Source: Bog-473 sp963807675
GTDB taxonomy: Bacteria > Actinomycetota > Acidimicrobiia > Acidimicrobiales > RAAP-2
NCBI GenBank assembly: GCA_963807675.1
Contig: CAWECP010000003.1
Location: 1-64,000, forward strand
Reading direction: 5' to 3'
Length of the DNA: 64,000 bases
The position numbers and the translations under genes are program-made. How positions within the stretch are numbered: the first letter of the stretch is position 1; every line of letters begins with the position of its first letter. The notes beneath the pieces were generated by a model. That model was not told the DNA's origin and made no database searches. It saw only the letters and a program-made list of their open reading frames with translations. Shown here piece by piece: positions 1-8,638 of this stretch.

Positions 1-675
1 TTTACCTCTCCGAGTTCAACCAGAGTCAGGTGGTCGGCCTTGTTGATCACTACGAACACCTCGGCACGACGCTCACACAGCCGGGCGAAGAGGTCGAGTT
101 CGCTGGCTGACAGCGGGTTGTCTGCCGCCAGGACGACGATGGCGGCATCCGAATCGCGCAACGCCGCATGCGCCTCCTCGGTATTGCCGTCGTTGACCGA
201 TGACAGTCCTGGGGTATCGACTATGACCAGTCCCTGCAAGTCCAATCCGGCCTCGATTCCAACCTCGACTCGCTCTACCCCTTTGGCGTTCGACGAGTTG
301 CCCCGCTCCGTGACGTAATCTTCGATCTCTTCTATCTGAATCGTTCGACCGCACCGTCCCGGAAGACCACCGTCGTATCCCTCGCCCCGATGTGCACCTC
401 TGTTGCCACCGAGGTCACGGGGACCACACCGGACGGCAACACGGCCTGACCCAGCAGGGCGTTGATCAGAGTGGATTTCCGCGTTTGAAGTCCCCGAGCA
501 CAGCAATGTGGAACCGCTCCGCCGCGACACGTTCAGCCAAACGTTGCGTCCGTTTGACCAGAGAACCTTCCGAGGACCCCTCGACAGCTCGAAGCCTTCG
601 TGACAGCTCGGCCAACTTCTCAGAAATCTGATCGGTGGTCCGGCCGCCGGTTGCCCTCTGGCTGGCCCCGATCAT
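1..675 (-). CDS. Dynamin-family GTPase, N-terminal part (runs off the window; two frameshifts)
   Basis: This is the last gene of a three-gene minus-strand operon, and its C-terminus lies outside the window. Joining three reading frames gives a dynamin-type G domain: a P-loop GDFKRGKST near residue 60, the switch region around PVTSVATEV, DTPGLSS (G3) and NKADHLT (G4). One base is missing inside the P-loop near 470 and another near 325. Both flanks keep conserved residues, so sequence error is as likely as mutation. The ATG overlaps the stop of the upstream MutS-like gene as ATGA, implying translational coupling. Bacterial dynamin-like proteins remodel or tether membranes, some in phage defence. 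The role here is inferred from family and neighbours only. Confidence 0.75.
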
Positions 676-2174
676 TGCGAGAAGACCTTGGCGTAGACGT
701 CGGCGCCGTAGCTCGTCGGTTGAGGCTCGTGCTCGGCGATCTTGAAGCTCCTCGAACCGTCGGCGTCACGCTCGGCCCGGAGGAAGAGAACTCGACTCCC
801 TCTCCGAGGAGTGGGTGAAGCTCAGAGCAAAGTCATACTGGTGCGTCACATAGACCACTCGAACGCCAGACTCCAAGAGCGCACGGACCACCTGGCGGCC
901 GATCTCCGAGCCCTCCCGTTCGTTCGTCGAGGCGAAGGACTCGTTGCAGAGGAGGAGACCTCCGGGTACGAGTGAGTCGACGATGCGACTCATCCTTGCC
1001 AGCTCGTCGTCGAGCCGCCCTCGCTCCATCGAAGAGTCCTCCTCTCGAATGAAGTGCGTGAAGATGCCCTGAGAAACACTGCTGCTGAAGGCTTCGGCCG
1101 CCACGACACAGCCGCACTGCATGAGGAGCTGCGCCACCCCGATACTGCGTAAGAAGGTCGACTTCCCGCCTGAGTTTGCGCCGGTCACGATGGCCAGCTG
1201 CTTGCCATCGGCGTGCAGGTCATTGCCGAACACCGCCGTCTTTGAGCGCAGAATCAGACTGGGATCACGAAGGGCGGTGGCCTGAAGCTGGAGAGGAGTC
1301 GATGGGGCCGGATCCGGGAAGCACAGCGGCACACCCTGTTGAGACAACGCCTCACGAAGTTTGAGGCAGCCGATGTAGAACGCCAACTCCGCGCGCAGCA
1401 CGGCGAAGTAGCTCTCGACGTGGTCCGCTGACCGCGCCACGGCGTTGGCCACCAGGTTGACTCCGCGACTGCGAAGGTTCTCGAGGGACTGGGATGCTGC
1501 CTCGTCTCGCGGTGGCACGGTGAACGAGTAGCCCCTCTTTGGTCCGAGACCGAGGCGCTGGCGCCACGTCGTCTTGGTTTGGTTGGGCCACACCAAGACG
1601 AAGTCCCGGCCCGAGTTGTCCGGGCCGAGGACGGCGCTCATCAAGACACCGTGCCGGAACCGCAGCCGTCGCAGGTGTTCCTCGATCGTGGCGAAGTACT
1701 CCTCGGTGAGGTTCGACTGAAGTGACCAGAAGAAGTTCGTCAGGCCATCGGAACGCACGACGTCGGTGTATTTCTCCGCCACCGCCCGCAACTGCTGCAG
1801 GAACACCACGAACATCTCTAGCTCGTGTACCGAGCCGGCGAGGATGGTCGACGGATCGTAGAGGTCCGGCCCCAGATGCCCCAGTTCCCTTTTCGGGCCT
1901 GAATCGAGTCCAAGCAAATGGTGTAGAGCTCTCCTACCAGGTCCGGGTTCTCGATGAAGTCGGAGAGAACCGACTGGCGGTAACGAATCTCCTCAGGCGT
2001 CGTGAGACCCTGGAGGATCACCTGGCGCACCACCTGGTCGAGAACCGGATCCCCATGCGACATGGCCGAAAACGTCACATCGAGTTCGAGATCCTTCACC
2101 AGAGCTTCCTGCTCAGGGATGGCTTCGACGCTGAAGTCGAAGTCCCGGTCGGCGGCGAGGAGGTGGACCTTCAT
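672..2174 (-). CDS. MutS-family ATPase, second of a tandem pair (frameshifted)
   Basis: The product is about 500 aa and has only a helical lever/clamp region and the MutS ATPase domain. The mismatch-recognition domain of true MutS (about 850 aa) is absent. Motifs seen are Walker A TGANSGGKST, the segment IFTHFIREED followed by GRLDDELARM, and Walker B LLLCNESFAST, which has Asn where the usual magnesium-binding Asp sits. Frame changes occur near 1880 (CLDSIQARK continues as RELGHLGPD) and near 790. After the second, the natural end reads SFKIAEHEPQPTSYGADVY and stops at 672. Start and stop each overlap the neighbouring genes by ATGA. It probably works as a heterodimer with the upstream paralogue; substrate unknown. 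Confidence 0.8.
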
Positions 2175-3780
2175 CGGCCCATTCGCTCCTTCAGTCGGCT
2201 GTAGCTCAGGCCGTGCTTCTCCGCTAGCGCCATGGCGAACGCCAATCCGTTGGCGGGCGCACGCACCACCCGAAATGTCCGCTGGGCCGGGTTATCCGGG
2301 ACGATCGTGCTCATCACGCTGACCACGGAGTCGCCCATGGACGCGATCTCGTCGACGAACGTGACGAATACGCAGAACAGATCGAGGGCGATCACACGTT
2401 CCATGATCTGCGTCCCCAGGTAGCGAGCGTCGTTGAGTGCCGTCGACGTGAAGATCTCGTTCATGATGAGGATGCTCTTGGGCGTCGCCTGCACCAAGAT
2501 GTCCTGGATCCTCACGAGATCGTCTTCGAGCTTGCCGCTCAGGCGCTCTACGTCCTCCTCCCGCTCGAAGTGGGTGAAGATCCGGTCGAACAGGTAGGTC
2601 TGGACGTCGGTCCCGGGCACCGGACAGCCGATACTGGCCAGGTGGTGCAGCTGGCCGAACGTGCGGGCGAATGTGGTCTTGCCGCCCTGGTTCGGTCCCG
2701 AGACTACGAAGACACGCTCAACCCCCGAGAGCTCAAGGGTGTTGAAGACGACGGGGCCAAGCTCGTTCGTCACCATCTTGGAGGCAAGGGCGAGATCGAA
2801 TGTCTCGACCGCTAGAACGCTCTTCGATGCAGAGACGCGTGGGCGACAAAACGGCAGGCCGGCCATTTTGAGGGGGTCGATGTAGTCGCGGTAGGCCAGG
2901 TAGAAATCCAGGTCGCGTTCGAACTTCCGGATGGTGCGGTTGACGAAGTCCGGGTGGCGCTGGCAGTAGGCGTCCAGGGTGGCGAACTCGTCGACATAGA
3001 GGCGCGAACGATGTTGAGCACCTCGGCCCCGATTCGGTCTACGCCCGGCCAGCCGCGGAAGGTGACCCGGTAGTCCTTGGCCACTCCCTGGCTGAAGCGC
3101 TCAAACGTCTCTTCGACCTGGGCGCTGTAATCAGCCTCACCCGCGTAGCGAGCGATGTCGATACGACCAGGCGTGATCTGCATGGTGTAGGTGATCGCGG
3201 CGAGAGCTGATTTGCAGGCTGCCGTATCATCGGCGAGAGCTTGAAAGGGCTCGGAGCACTGGTAGGTCTCTAGGTAGCGCGCGAACCCTCTGAGCGCACG
3301 GGAGTGCGGTTCGAACTCCTTCAGGTCGTGCGCCAGGCGGATGACAGCTTCGCAATAGGTGGCTGCTGCATCCAGAAGCCATCCCTCCTGCTGAATCCGG
3401 TGACGCATCTGGCGGGTCTGCCCGAGGTGACTGCGAACGGTACGCATGGCCGAAGCGAAGCGCTTGGCCGAATCGAACAACTCTGGAGCTTCGAGATCGC
3501 CGAAGACCTCATGGCGGTAGGTAATGGCGTCCTCGTCGTGCAGCGCGGATCCGAAGAGGTACCGGAGATGGTCTCGCTCCTCGCGCTTGGCAACGAGCGA
3601 GTCGAAAACCTGATCCAGGTTCAGATCGTGGACGAACGGCTCGACAGCAGCTTCTTGCGCTGCCGGCCGCCGGCGATCGGCGAATAGCAGGCCGCTGTAG
3701 TACGAAGAATCCGGAGCATCGTCGCTAGGAGCAGATCCCTGCGCTGGCCGACGCTCCAACTCTGCCCTGGCCGGGCTCAT
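2171..3780 (-). CDS. MutS-family ATPase, first of a tandem pair (one frameshift)
   Basis: This opens the MutS-MutS-dynamin operon. The product is about 536 aa, with an N-terminal helical region (LDQVFDSLVAKREERDHLRYLFG near residue 75) and a C-terminal MutS ATPase domain. Walker A is SGPNQGGKTT, followed by IFTHFEREED and the Walker B segment LIMNEIFTST, again with Asn for Asp. One frame change near 3005 separates EVLNIVRA from LYVDEFATLDAY. The ATG at 3780 (MSPARAELERR) is preferred over an ATG 66 bases upstream because the extra residues look non-coding. No mismatch-binding or nuclease domain is visible, so classical mismatch repair is unlikely. Confidence 0.8.
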
Positions 3781-4194
3781 CGCTTCGGCCCTTTGTGATG
3801 CTTCCCACCAAGTTCCATAGGTCTCCTGATCTGCGCAAATGCACACCAGGAGCCATCAGCCACCGAGGGCGGTTACGGCGAGCTCCATCGCCTACCTCAG
3901 ATACTACCGCCGGATTCACTTCGGCAGCTCACGATGGGCACCAGTCGACTCCTAGAGCACTGGTCGAGGTTGGCAGGGGACCCTGGGCCGGTTCAGTGCC
4001 CCAGCTCCCTAGACACCCGGCAGCCGGGACTCAGAGGCATCTGTAGCGGCCAGAGAGAGTCCACAGAGGAGCGCTGGACGTCCCCCTTGCGCTACACGGG
4101 CCGCCCCTGGACCTGCCTGCCTCGGGGGCGGGGCCTGCACGGTGCCCCAGCAGGCTCTCGATGGGCCCACGGCTATTCGTCAGAAGGCCCTCAT
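3781..4194. other. Intergenic stretch without a recognisable gene
   Basis: Short frames on both strands here have arginine-rich or low-complexity translations, no usual start context and no recognisable motif. The stretch probably holds the promoter of the MutS-like operon, but no convincing box was seen. Weak similarity to the repeat copy near 46.6 kb begins close to its right edge. Confidence 0.4.
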
Positions 4195-4495
4195 AGGGCG
4201 TGCGCTCGCCCACGCTCGGCGACGCTCCGATCCATCAGCCTCGCCCGACCACGTCACGTGACAGGCCAGACGTAGTCTCGCTGGAATGCCTTTGAGCCTG
4301 CCCAACCCCGGAGCGGAATGTCGGATGGATCCATACAGGGTGTGCACTCGACTGTGCACAAGGGTGTGCACGGGCCCACTACCAGGCATTTTGTACGAAT
4401 CTGCACAGCTGATCGATTGCTTCGCGGATCGCCACCTCCAAGGACTGTCACGCGAGATCGTGAGGGTCGTTGGAGGTGCGCCAACGTCGCCATAG
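4195..4495 (+). repeat. Interspersed repeat R1 with terminal hairpin
   Basis: This is the first of four same-orientation copies; the others are near 19.4, 34.0/38.3 and 46.5 kb. Shared landmarks in order are CGTCACGTGACAG, a segment around CGGAGCGGAATG and GGATGGATC, two or three GTGTGCAC-type motifs, TTGTRCGAAT, TTCGCGGAT and a terminal hairpin. The hairpin arms are CACCTCCAA (4433-4441) and TTGGAGGTG (4470-4478), with an inner stem TCACG/CGTGA. The repeat has no open reading frame conserved among copies, so it is probably a non-coding RNA, a recombination site or a miniature mobile element. Confidence 0.75.
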
Positions 4496-4692
4496 CGTTC
4501 GAGGATCTCGTGCGCCCATGCGATGGCGTCACTCACACGGATGCCGGATGGCTGCGGGGACGTCCATAGCTCAAGGTTTTCAGGGCGATTGTCGTCCCGA
4601 ACACCGCTTCGATGATGGACGGTTTCGCCACCAACCAGATGCCTATCCAGCAGCTCCTCTGCAATGAGAATGTGTTCAAACACATACGGGCC
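4483..4692 (-). pseudogene. HNH endonuclease C-terminal fragment
   Basis: The segment from YVFEHILIAEELL to AWAHEILERYG matches the HNH_3-type nuclease fold, with VHHRSGVRDDNRPENLELW as the HNH core. Only about 70 residues remain. Upstream the frame runs into permease sequence, and downstream it passes into repeat R1 with no natural stop. It is read as a remnant left by recombination of a mobile nuclease gene, not as a working enzyme. Confidence 0.6.
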
Positions 4693-4984
4693 GCTCGTGG
4701 CAGGCGTAGAGTCCGCCATCGCTGTTGGGCACTCGCTTGGTGAGTTGCCCGAAGAGCACGGCCAGCAGCATGGCGCCCAGCGCGATCACGGCGAGGACGG
4801 CGATGCCCATCGTGCCGGCGCCCGCCAGGACAGCCGGCATTGTGAACACACCGGTACCGACGATGCTGCCGATGACGAGACCGGTGGCAGACGTCACGCC
4901 GAGTGCGTGCGCTTTCTGACGGTTGCGATTGGAGAGAGAAGCGTCCGGTGACATCGACGCTGGAGCTTCGGTGACGAGTGCCAT
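4690..4984 (-). pseudogene. APC-family amino-acid permease, truncated after about 95 residues
   Basis: The N-terminus reads as an amino acid-polyamine-organocation permease: a short cytoplasmic lead, then GLVIGSIVGTGVFTMPAVLA, the usual substrate-binding first helix, and a second helix IAVLAVIALGAMLLAVLFG. Normal members have about 12 helices and 450-500 residues. Here the frame breaks after NSDGGLYA and enters the HNH fragment. The start has a good AGGA ribosome site 8 bases upstream. The truncation is a sequence junction rather than a one-base shift. Confidence 0.65.
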
Positions 4985-5063
4985 GATGTCCTTCCTCAGT
5001 CTGTATCGCCGGATGGCGACACTCCTTCTTCTTCGCAGCTTGAAACTCCGCGTACCGCGTCAC

Positions 5064-5081
5064 CTAGGGAGGAAGGTCCCG
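5064..5081 (+). promoter_or_regulatory. DosR-like operator upstream of the first universal stress gene
   Basis: The 18-mer CTAGGGAGGAAGGTCCCG occurs again, exactly, in reverse orientation at 18606-18623, and related forms lie elsewhere in the island. Its right half matches the GGGAC/GTCCC half-site of the mycobacterial DosR box. It sits about 80 bases before the start at 5164. A second, weaker match, GGGACCGAGGTACC on the minus strand, lies at about 5091-5104. Binding is inferred from recurrence. Confidence 0.6.
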
Positions 5082-5163
5082 TCGGGTAGGTACCTCGGTC
5101 CCGAAGCCTCGAAGTGCGAGGCGGGCGAATACCCTCTCCCATGAGGACGTACCGGAGGTTGAC

Positions 5164-5577
5164 ATGGCTGCATTGAGGACCATCGCCGTCGGCTACGACG
5201 GATCACCGGATTCCGCAGTGGCGGTCCGCTGGGCCGCAGAACTCGCGCTCTCGGTCGGCGCTCAACTCGTCGTCGTGCACGCCATTGGGCTGCTCGAAGG
5301 AGCCGAGATGTCGCAGCACCGGCCAGAGGGCACCGCCGCCCTGGAAATCGCTTCTTCCGTCGGCCTGGAGTCTGGGCGAGTGCAGTGGCTCGTCCTCGAT
5401 GGCGACCCCTGTTCGGTGTTGTTGCGCGTAGCCAACCCACCGATGTCGGCGGACCTGCTCGTGGTCGGCACCAGAGGCGCCGGGAGGCACTCGGGCACGA
5501 TCTTGGGCAGCACCAGCCTCGAGCTGGCCGAAACAGCGTCAACACCGCTCACGATCGTGCCCAAGGGTGAGGCGTGA
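5164..5577 (+). CDS. Universal stress protein
   Basis: A complete 137-aa UspA-fold protein. It begins TIAVGYDGSPDSAVAVRWA, typical of the ATP-binding class, and ends with the nucleotide-binding glycine motif GTRGAGRHSGTILGST near residues 103-118. It is probably a cytoplasmic ATP-binding protein tied to dormancy or hypoxia, as for the many Usp members of the mycobacterial DosR regulon. The DosR-like operator upstream supports that regulation. No frameshift is present. Confidence 0.9.
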   Translation: MAALRTIAVGYDGSPDSAVAVRWAAELALSVGAQLVVVHAIGLLEGAEMSQHRPEGTAALEIASSVGLESGRVQWLVLDGDPCSVLLRVANPPMSADLLVVGTRGAGRHSGTILGSTSLELAETASTPLTIVPKGEA

Positions 5578-5667
5578 CTGGGGCTTCCATTCCGGCCCCA
5601 GCCGAGGGGTCTCACGTGCTCCCGCCAGGCACGGTTTGAGCTTTGGGAGCCGGTCGCAGCTCACTCG

Positions 5668-6113
5668 TTAGCGGTCGCGATAGACCAGGACCGGGCAGTG
5701 GGCGTGGACGGCGCAGTACTCGCTGACGGAACCCAGGAGCATCCCGGTGAACTCACCGTGCCCACGGCTGCCGACGACCAGGAGGGCGGCGTCCTTCGAC
5801 GCCTCGGCGAGGATCGGGGATGGGTTTCCCTCGACGACCTTGCTCGTGATCGACAAGTGGGGCCACTCGGACTGAACGTCGATAACGGCCTTCTCGAGGA
5901 CGTGCTTCGCGTCACCCTCCGGATCGAGTCCGGCCAGGACCGGGGTGACCAACCTGGACTTTTGTACCAGTCCCAGACAACGACGACTTCAACGGTGCCC
6001 CCGGTCACCCAAGCGTACGCAGCCGCCCACCGCAAGGCGCTGATCGAAGCGGGAGAGCCGTCCAGGCCGACGACGATCTTTTGATTCGTGCCTCCGGTGT
6101 CTGTGTTCGTCAT
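5668..6113 (-). CDS. Universal stress protein (one frameshift)
   Basis: Two frames join into one Usp of about 148 aa. The N-terminus has KIVVGLDGSPASISALRWA. After a one-base shift near 5950 the C-terminus has LLVVGSRGHGEFTGMLLGS, the ATP-binding glycine motif, and ends CPVLVYRDR. It is divergent from the next Usp gene, and the 327-base gap between them carries two or three DosR-like sites. Function is assigned by family only. Confidence 0.85.
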
Positions 6114-6308
6114 GATCCATTCCTTTCGTGGGTACCCACGGTGCTGATTCGTAGGCTAGAGATCCCCAGTCAGGACTGATAGGTGTGAACGTCCTTGCGC
6201 GACGGTAAAGGTCCCATAACCGGCGCGGCCTGGCCCGGCCCACAATCCTCTCGACAGGTCGTCGGTGTCTTGCCTTCCAGGGGCGCCTCTGACCCGAGTT
6301 CGAGGCCC

Positions 6309-6322
6309 GGGACGTTTGACCC
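6309..6322 (+). promoter_or_regulatory. DosR-box-like site GGGACGTTTGACCC
   Basis: This 14-base site is close to the classical mycobacterial DosR core (GGGAC, A/T-rich centre, GNCCC). It lies between two divergent universal stress genes, about 120 bases before the plus-strand start. A weaker third candidate, GGTAAAGGTCCC, lies at 6204-6215 nearer the minus-strand gene. Confidence 0.5.
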
Positions 6323-6354
6323 AGCTAAATCCGGTACTGGTCTACCTATCGCTT

Positions 6355-6371
6355 AGGACCTTCCTCCCTAC
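6355..6371 (-). promoter_or_regulatory. DosR-like operator between divergent stress genes
   Basis: On the minus strand it reads GTAGGGAGGAAGGTCCT, which differs from the site at 5064 in the first base and in the last two comparable positions. It lies about 70 bases before the plus-strand Usp start at 6441, a spacing suited to an activator. Confidence 0.55.
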
Positions 6372-6440
6372 ACGGGCCGGGCCGCGAAGGAGGACACTGG
6401 GAGGAGACCCGACCCCCTGAGGAGGCGGCCGTGAGACCTG

Positions 6441-6870
6441 ATGACCCAACGAGCGAGCCCTAGCGAAGCCCGAATCGTTGTGGGCGTCGATGGCTCGGAA
6501 TGTGGTAGCCGTGCCCTCGAGTTCGCGGTGAAGGAGGCGGCCCGATGGGACGCCCTGCTCCACGTGGTGAGTGCCTACGAGGAGATGCCCGCGGTAAGGG
6601 CCCTCGTCGTGCGAACGGGCCTCTTGCATGAATCTGCCGAGGCCGTCGTTTCGGATGCTCTTCGCCGGGCCGAAGAGCTTGAGCCGACCGTCGTCGTCAA
6701 GGGCGAGACGGTGTTGGACTTCCCAGGGCCGGCACTCGTTGGTCTGAGCAAGGGAGCCACCGCTCGTGGTCGGCACACGTGGCCACCACGAGCTGACCAG
6801 CCTCCTCTTCGGCTCCGTCTCCGAGCATGTCGTGCACTGTGCGACCGGCACCACGATCGTGGTGCGTTGA
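6441..6870 (+). CDS. Universal stress protein (one frameshift)
   Basis: The start is MTQRASPSEARIVVGVDGSE. Near 6762 the frame shifts by one base, after which the product continues LVVGTRGHHELTSLLFGSVS, the Usp nucleotide-binding motif, and stops at 6870. Corrected length is about 143 aa, the family norm. Without correction the frame would run on to 7463 as arginine-rich sequence, which is not credible. Two DosR-like sites precede it. Confidence 0.8.
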
Positions 6871-7459
6871 CGGATCATGTTTTCGCTCAGCGACGCCAAG
6901 TCCTCGCGCCAGCTCGCTACGCCGTCACGGCATCTGACCGTGGTCGCCGGCACCGAGGCCGGCGTCGGCGGAAGTCTCAGTGCTATCGACGATCTCTGGC
7001 GATCGATGCCCGTCAGCAGGAAGAGCAGGCAGCCCACACGAGGGCCGTCCTCCTCGAGCGTGATCGCTTCACCCACGCGGCAGCCTGCACGGTTGAACGG
7101 ATAGTGAAGCCGACGTTCGCCGACGTCGCCGAGCGACTCAACGACCATGGAGGTGGTGGTCTCGTCGAGGAGCGGCCAGCGGCAGGTCGTCACGGTCAGC
7201 GAGTGACCTTGTGGATGTCACTCGAGGGACCCGTCGTCGCGCCCCCCAGGGCTGACCGTAACCCCTACATCCAGCTCGAAATCGACGTGCGGGGGCGCCA
7301 CGTCGGCCTGGGAGGGCAACATGTGGCACAAGCTCGGAGCGAGCCGACCCACCGAACCCTTCACCTTGGAGGCCTCACCACCGAGAGCCTCATTCAAAGA
7401 GCGGTTGGCGTGCTCCGTCGATCCGTCAACCTCGGCAGCGAAACCGAAGGAGAGACAAA
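6871..7459. other. 590-base stretch without a confident gene
   Basis: Several overlapping frames exist on both strands, but none shows a recognisable motif, consistent codon bias and a good start together. Since neighbours on both sides carry frameshifts, a gene broken by two or more shifts could be hidden here. No specific family can be supported. Confidence 0.4.
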
Positions 7460-8123
7460 ATGAAACTGGACCGACGTGGCTCGGAAGTGCTGAGCGAGGA
7501 CGCCTGCCTGCACCGTCTGACGAACGCAGCTGCAGCAACCGGCACCGGACGAATCGCGATCAACGGGGCTCAATCACGATACGTCATACCGGTGAACTTC
7601 ACGATGGTCGAGGGCGGGATCGTGATACGGCTCGGACCGGGATCCCCCGCCTACCACCTCGACGGGGTGGCGGTGACCTTCGAGGCCGACGAGGTCGCAG
7701 CGACGCTGCACTCGGGCTGGAGCGTCGTGGTCGAAGGGGTCCCGCGACTTCTCACGTACAACAAGGTCGCGCGTCTCGGTGAGAATCTACCGACCCCGAT
7801 CGTGACCGAACCGGGAGTGCGTGTGTTCGAGATCTCTCCGATCAAGGTGACCGGTCCGCCATCGAACCCGATCTTCGGGATGAGCAGAGTGATCGAGTTG
7901 CTGGGCCACCCGAACAGGCCGAGTCGCCCGAACAGGCCGATGAGCCACCGAATGACCTGCATCTAGGGTCAGACGCCGCCGAAGAGCTGGCATCGGTCTT
8001 GCATTGGGTGCTGGAGGAGATCGCCGATGCCGACAACGCGACCCCCGTGGAGAAATCTGGGAGGAGCGTCACCGTCTGCTCGAAGGCATTGCCGCGCAGC
8101 TGACGCAGTCTGGCGACACGTGA
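7460..8123 (+). CDS. Pyridoxamine 5'-phosphate oxidase-like flavin-binding protein (C-terminal frameshifts)
   Basis: The first 140 residues have the split-barrel FMN-binding pattern: GRIAINGAQSRYVIPVNFTM, then AVTFEADEVAATLHSGWSVVVEGVPR. A GGAGA ribosome site precedes the ATG. The uncorrected frame ends at 7966 in a proline-rich tail. A one-base shift near 7910 and another near 8060 would extend it through LASVLHWVLEEIADADNATP to a stop at 8121-8123. That extension is an inference. Such proteins bind FMN, F420 or heme, and several belong to the DosR regulon in mycobacteria. Confidence 0.75.
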
Positions 8124-8169
8124 GAAGGCGAGACGTGTGCCAGACAGTGTTCGACCAGGAGAGGTGATT

Positions 8170-8638
8170 ATGTTGGTAAGGGAGTGCCTACATAAGGCGC
8201 CGGTCACCGTGCCGCCGCAGTGCACGCTCAAAGAGGCGGCAGGACTCATGCGCGACCATCGGGTGCGCGCGCTTCGTGGTGGGGGGCGGCGAGCTGGTCG
8301 GCATTGTGACCGACGAGACCTCGGTGCACGGCACCGCTCAAGGGCTCGCACCAGATGAGCCCGTCGAGGGTGTCATGACGGCAACACCAATCACCATTCA
8401 GGGCTCCGAAGACCTCCTTGCTGCGTTCGCCGTCCTGCGTCGAGCAGGGGTGCGTCGGCTTCCGGTGCTCGAAGACTCCAACGTGGCCGGCATCATCACC
8501 GTCGACGACCTGCTGGTCTGGTTGGTCGGGGAGTTCGCAGCGGGGCCACCCCAGCTGCGGGTAACGTCCGCCCAGGAGCGCGATGATGCCTCGCGGTGCG
8601 CTTGTAAGAGGGCGATCGATACCCCGACGCGGAGATGA
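8170..8638 (+). CDS. CBS-domain protein (one frameshift)
   Basis: Two CBS domains are seen: the first from VRECLHKAPVTVPPQCTL to ELVGIVTDE, the second from VEGVMTATPITI to GIITVDDLLVWLVGE. A one-base shift near 8275 separates RDHRV from the FVV-GGGELVGIV segment. The ATG at 8170 follows GGAGAGGT. Small two-CBS proteins such as Hrp1 are strongly DosR-induced in Mycobacterium tuberculosis, and this looks like the equivalent. The last 20 residues may be affected by another shift, since the stop overlaps the phosphoketolase start. Confidence 0.8.

Noticed and set aside
4195..4495. Repeat R1 considered as an integron attC site
   Set aside because: The flanking bases do not fit the RYYYAAC/GTTRRRY core pair in all copies, and no integron integrase was seen in the window. 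A looser cassette-boundary role is kept as a hypothesis.
6342..7193. Minus-strand frame of 283 codons opposite the third universal stress gene
   Set aside because: It overlaps the Usp coding strand, has no motif, and covers the DosR-like site at 6355.
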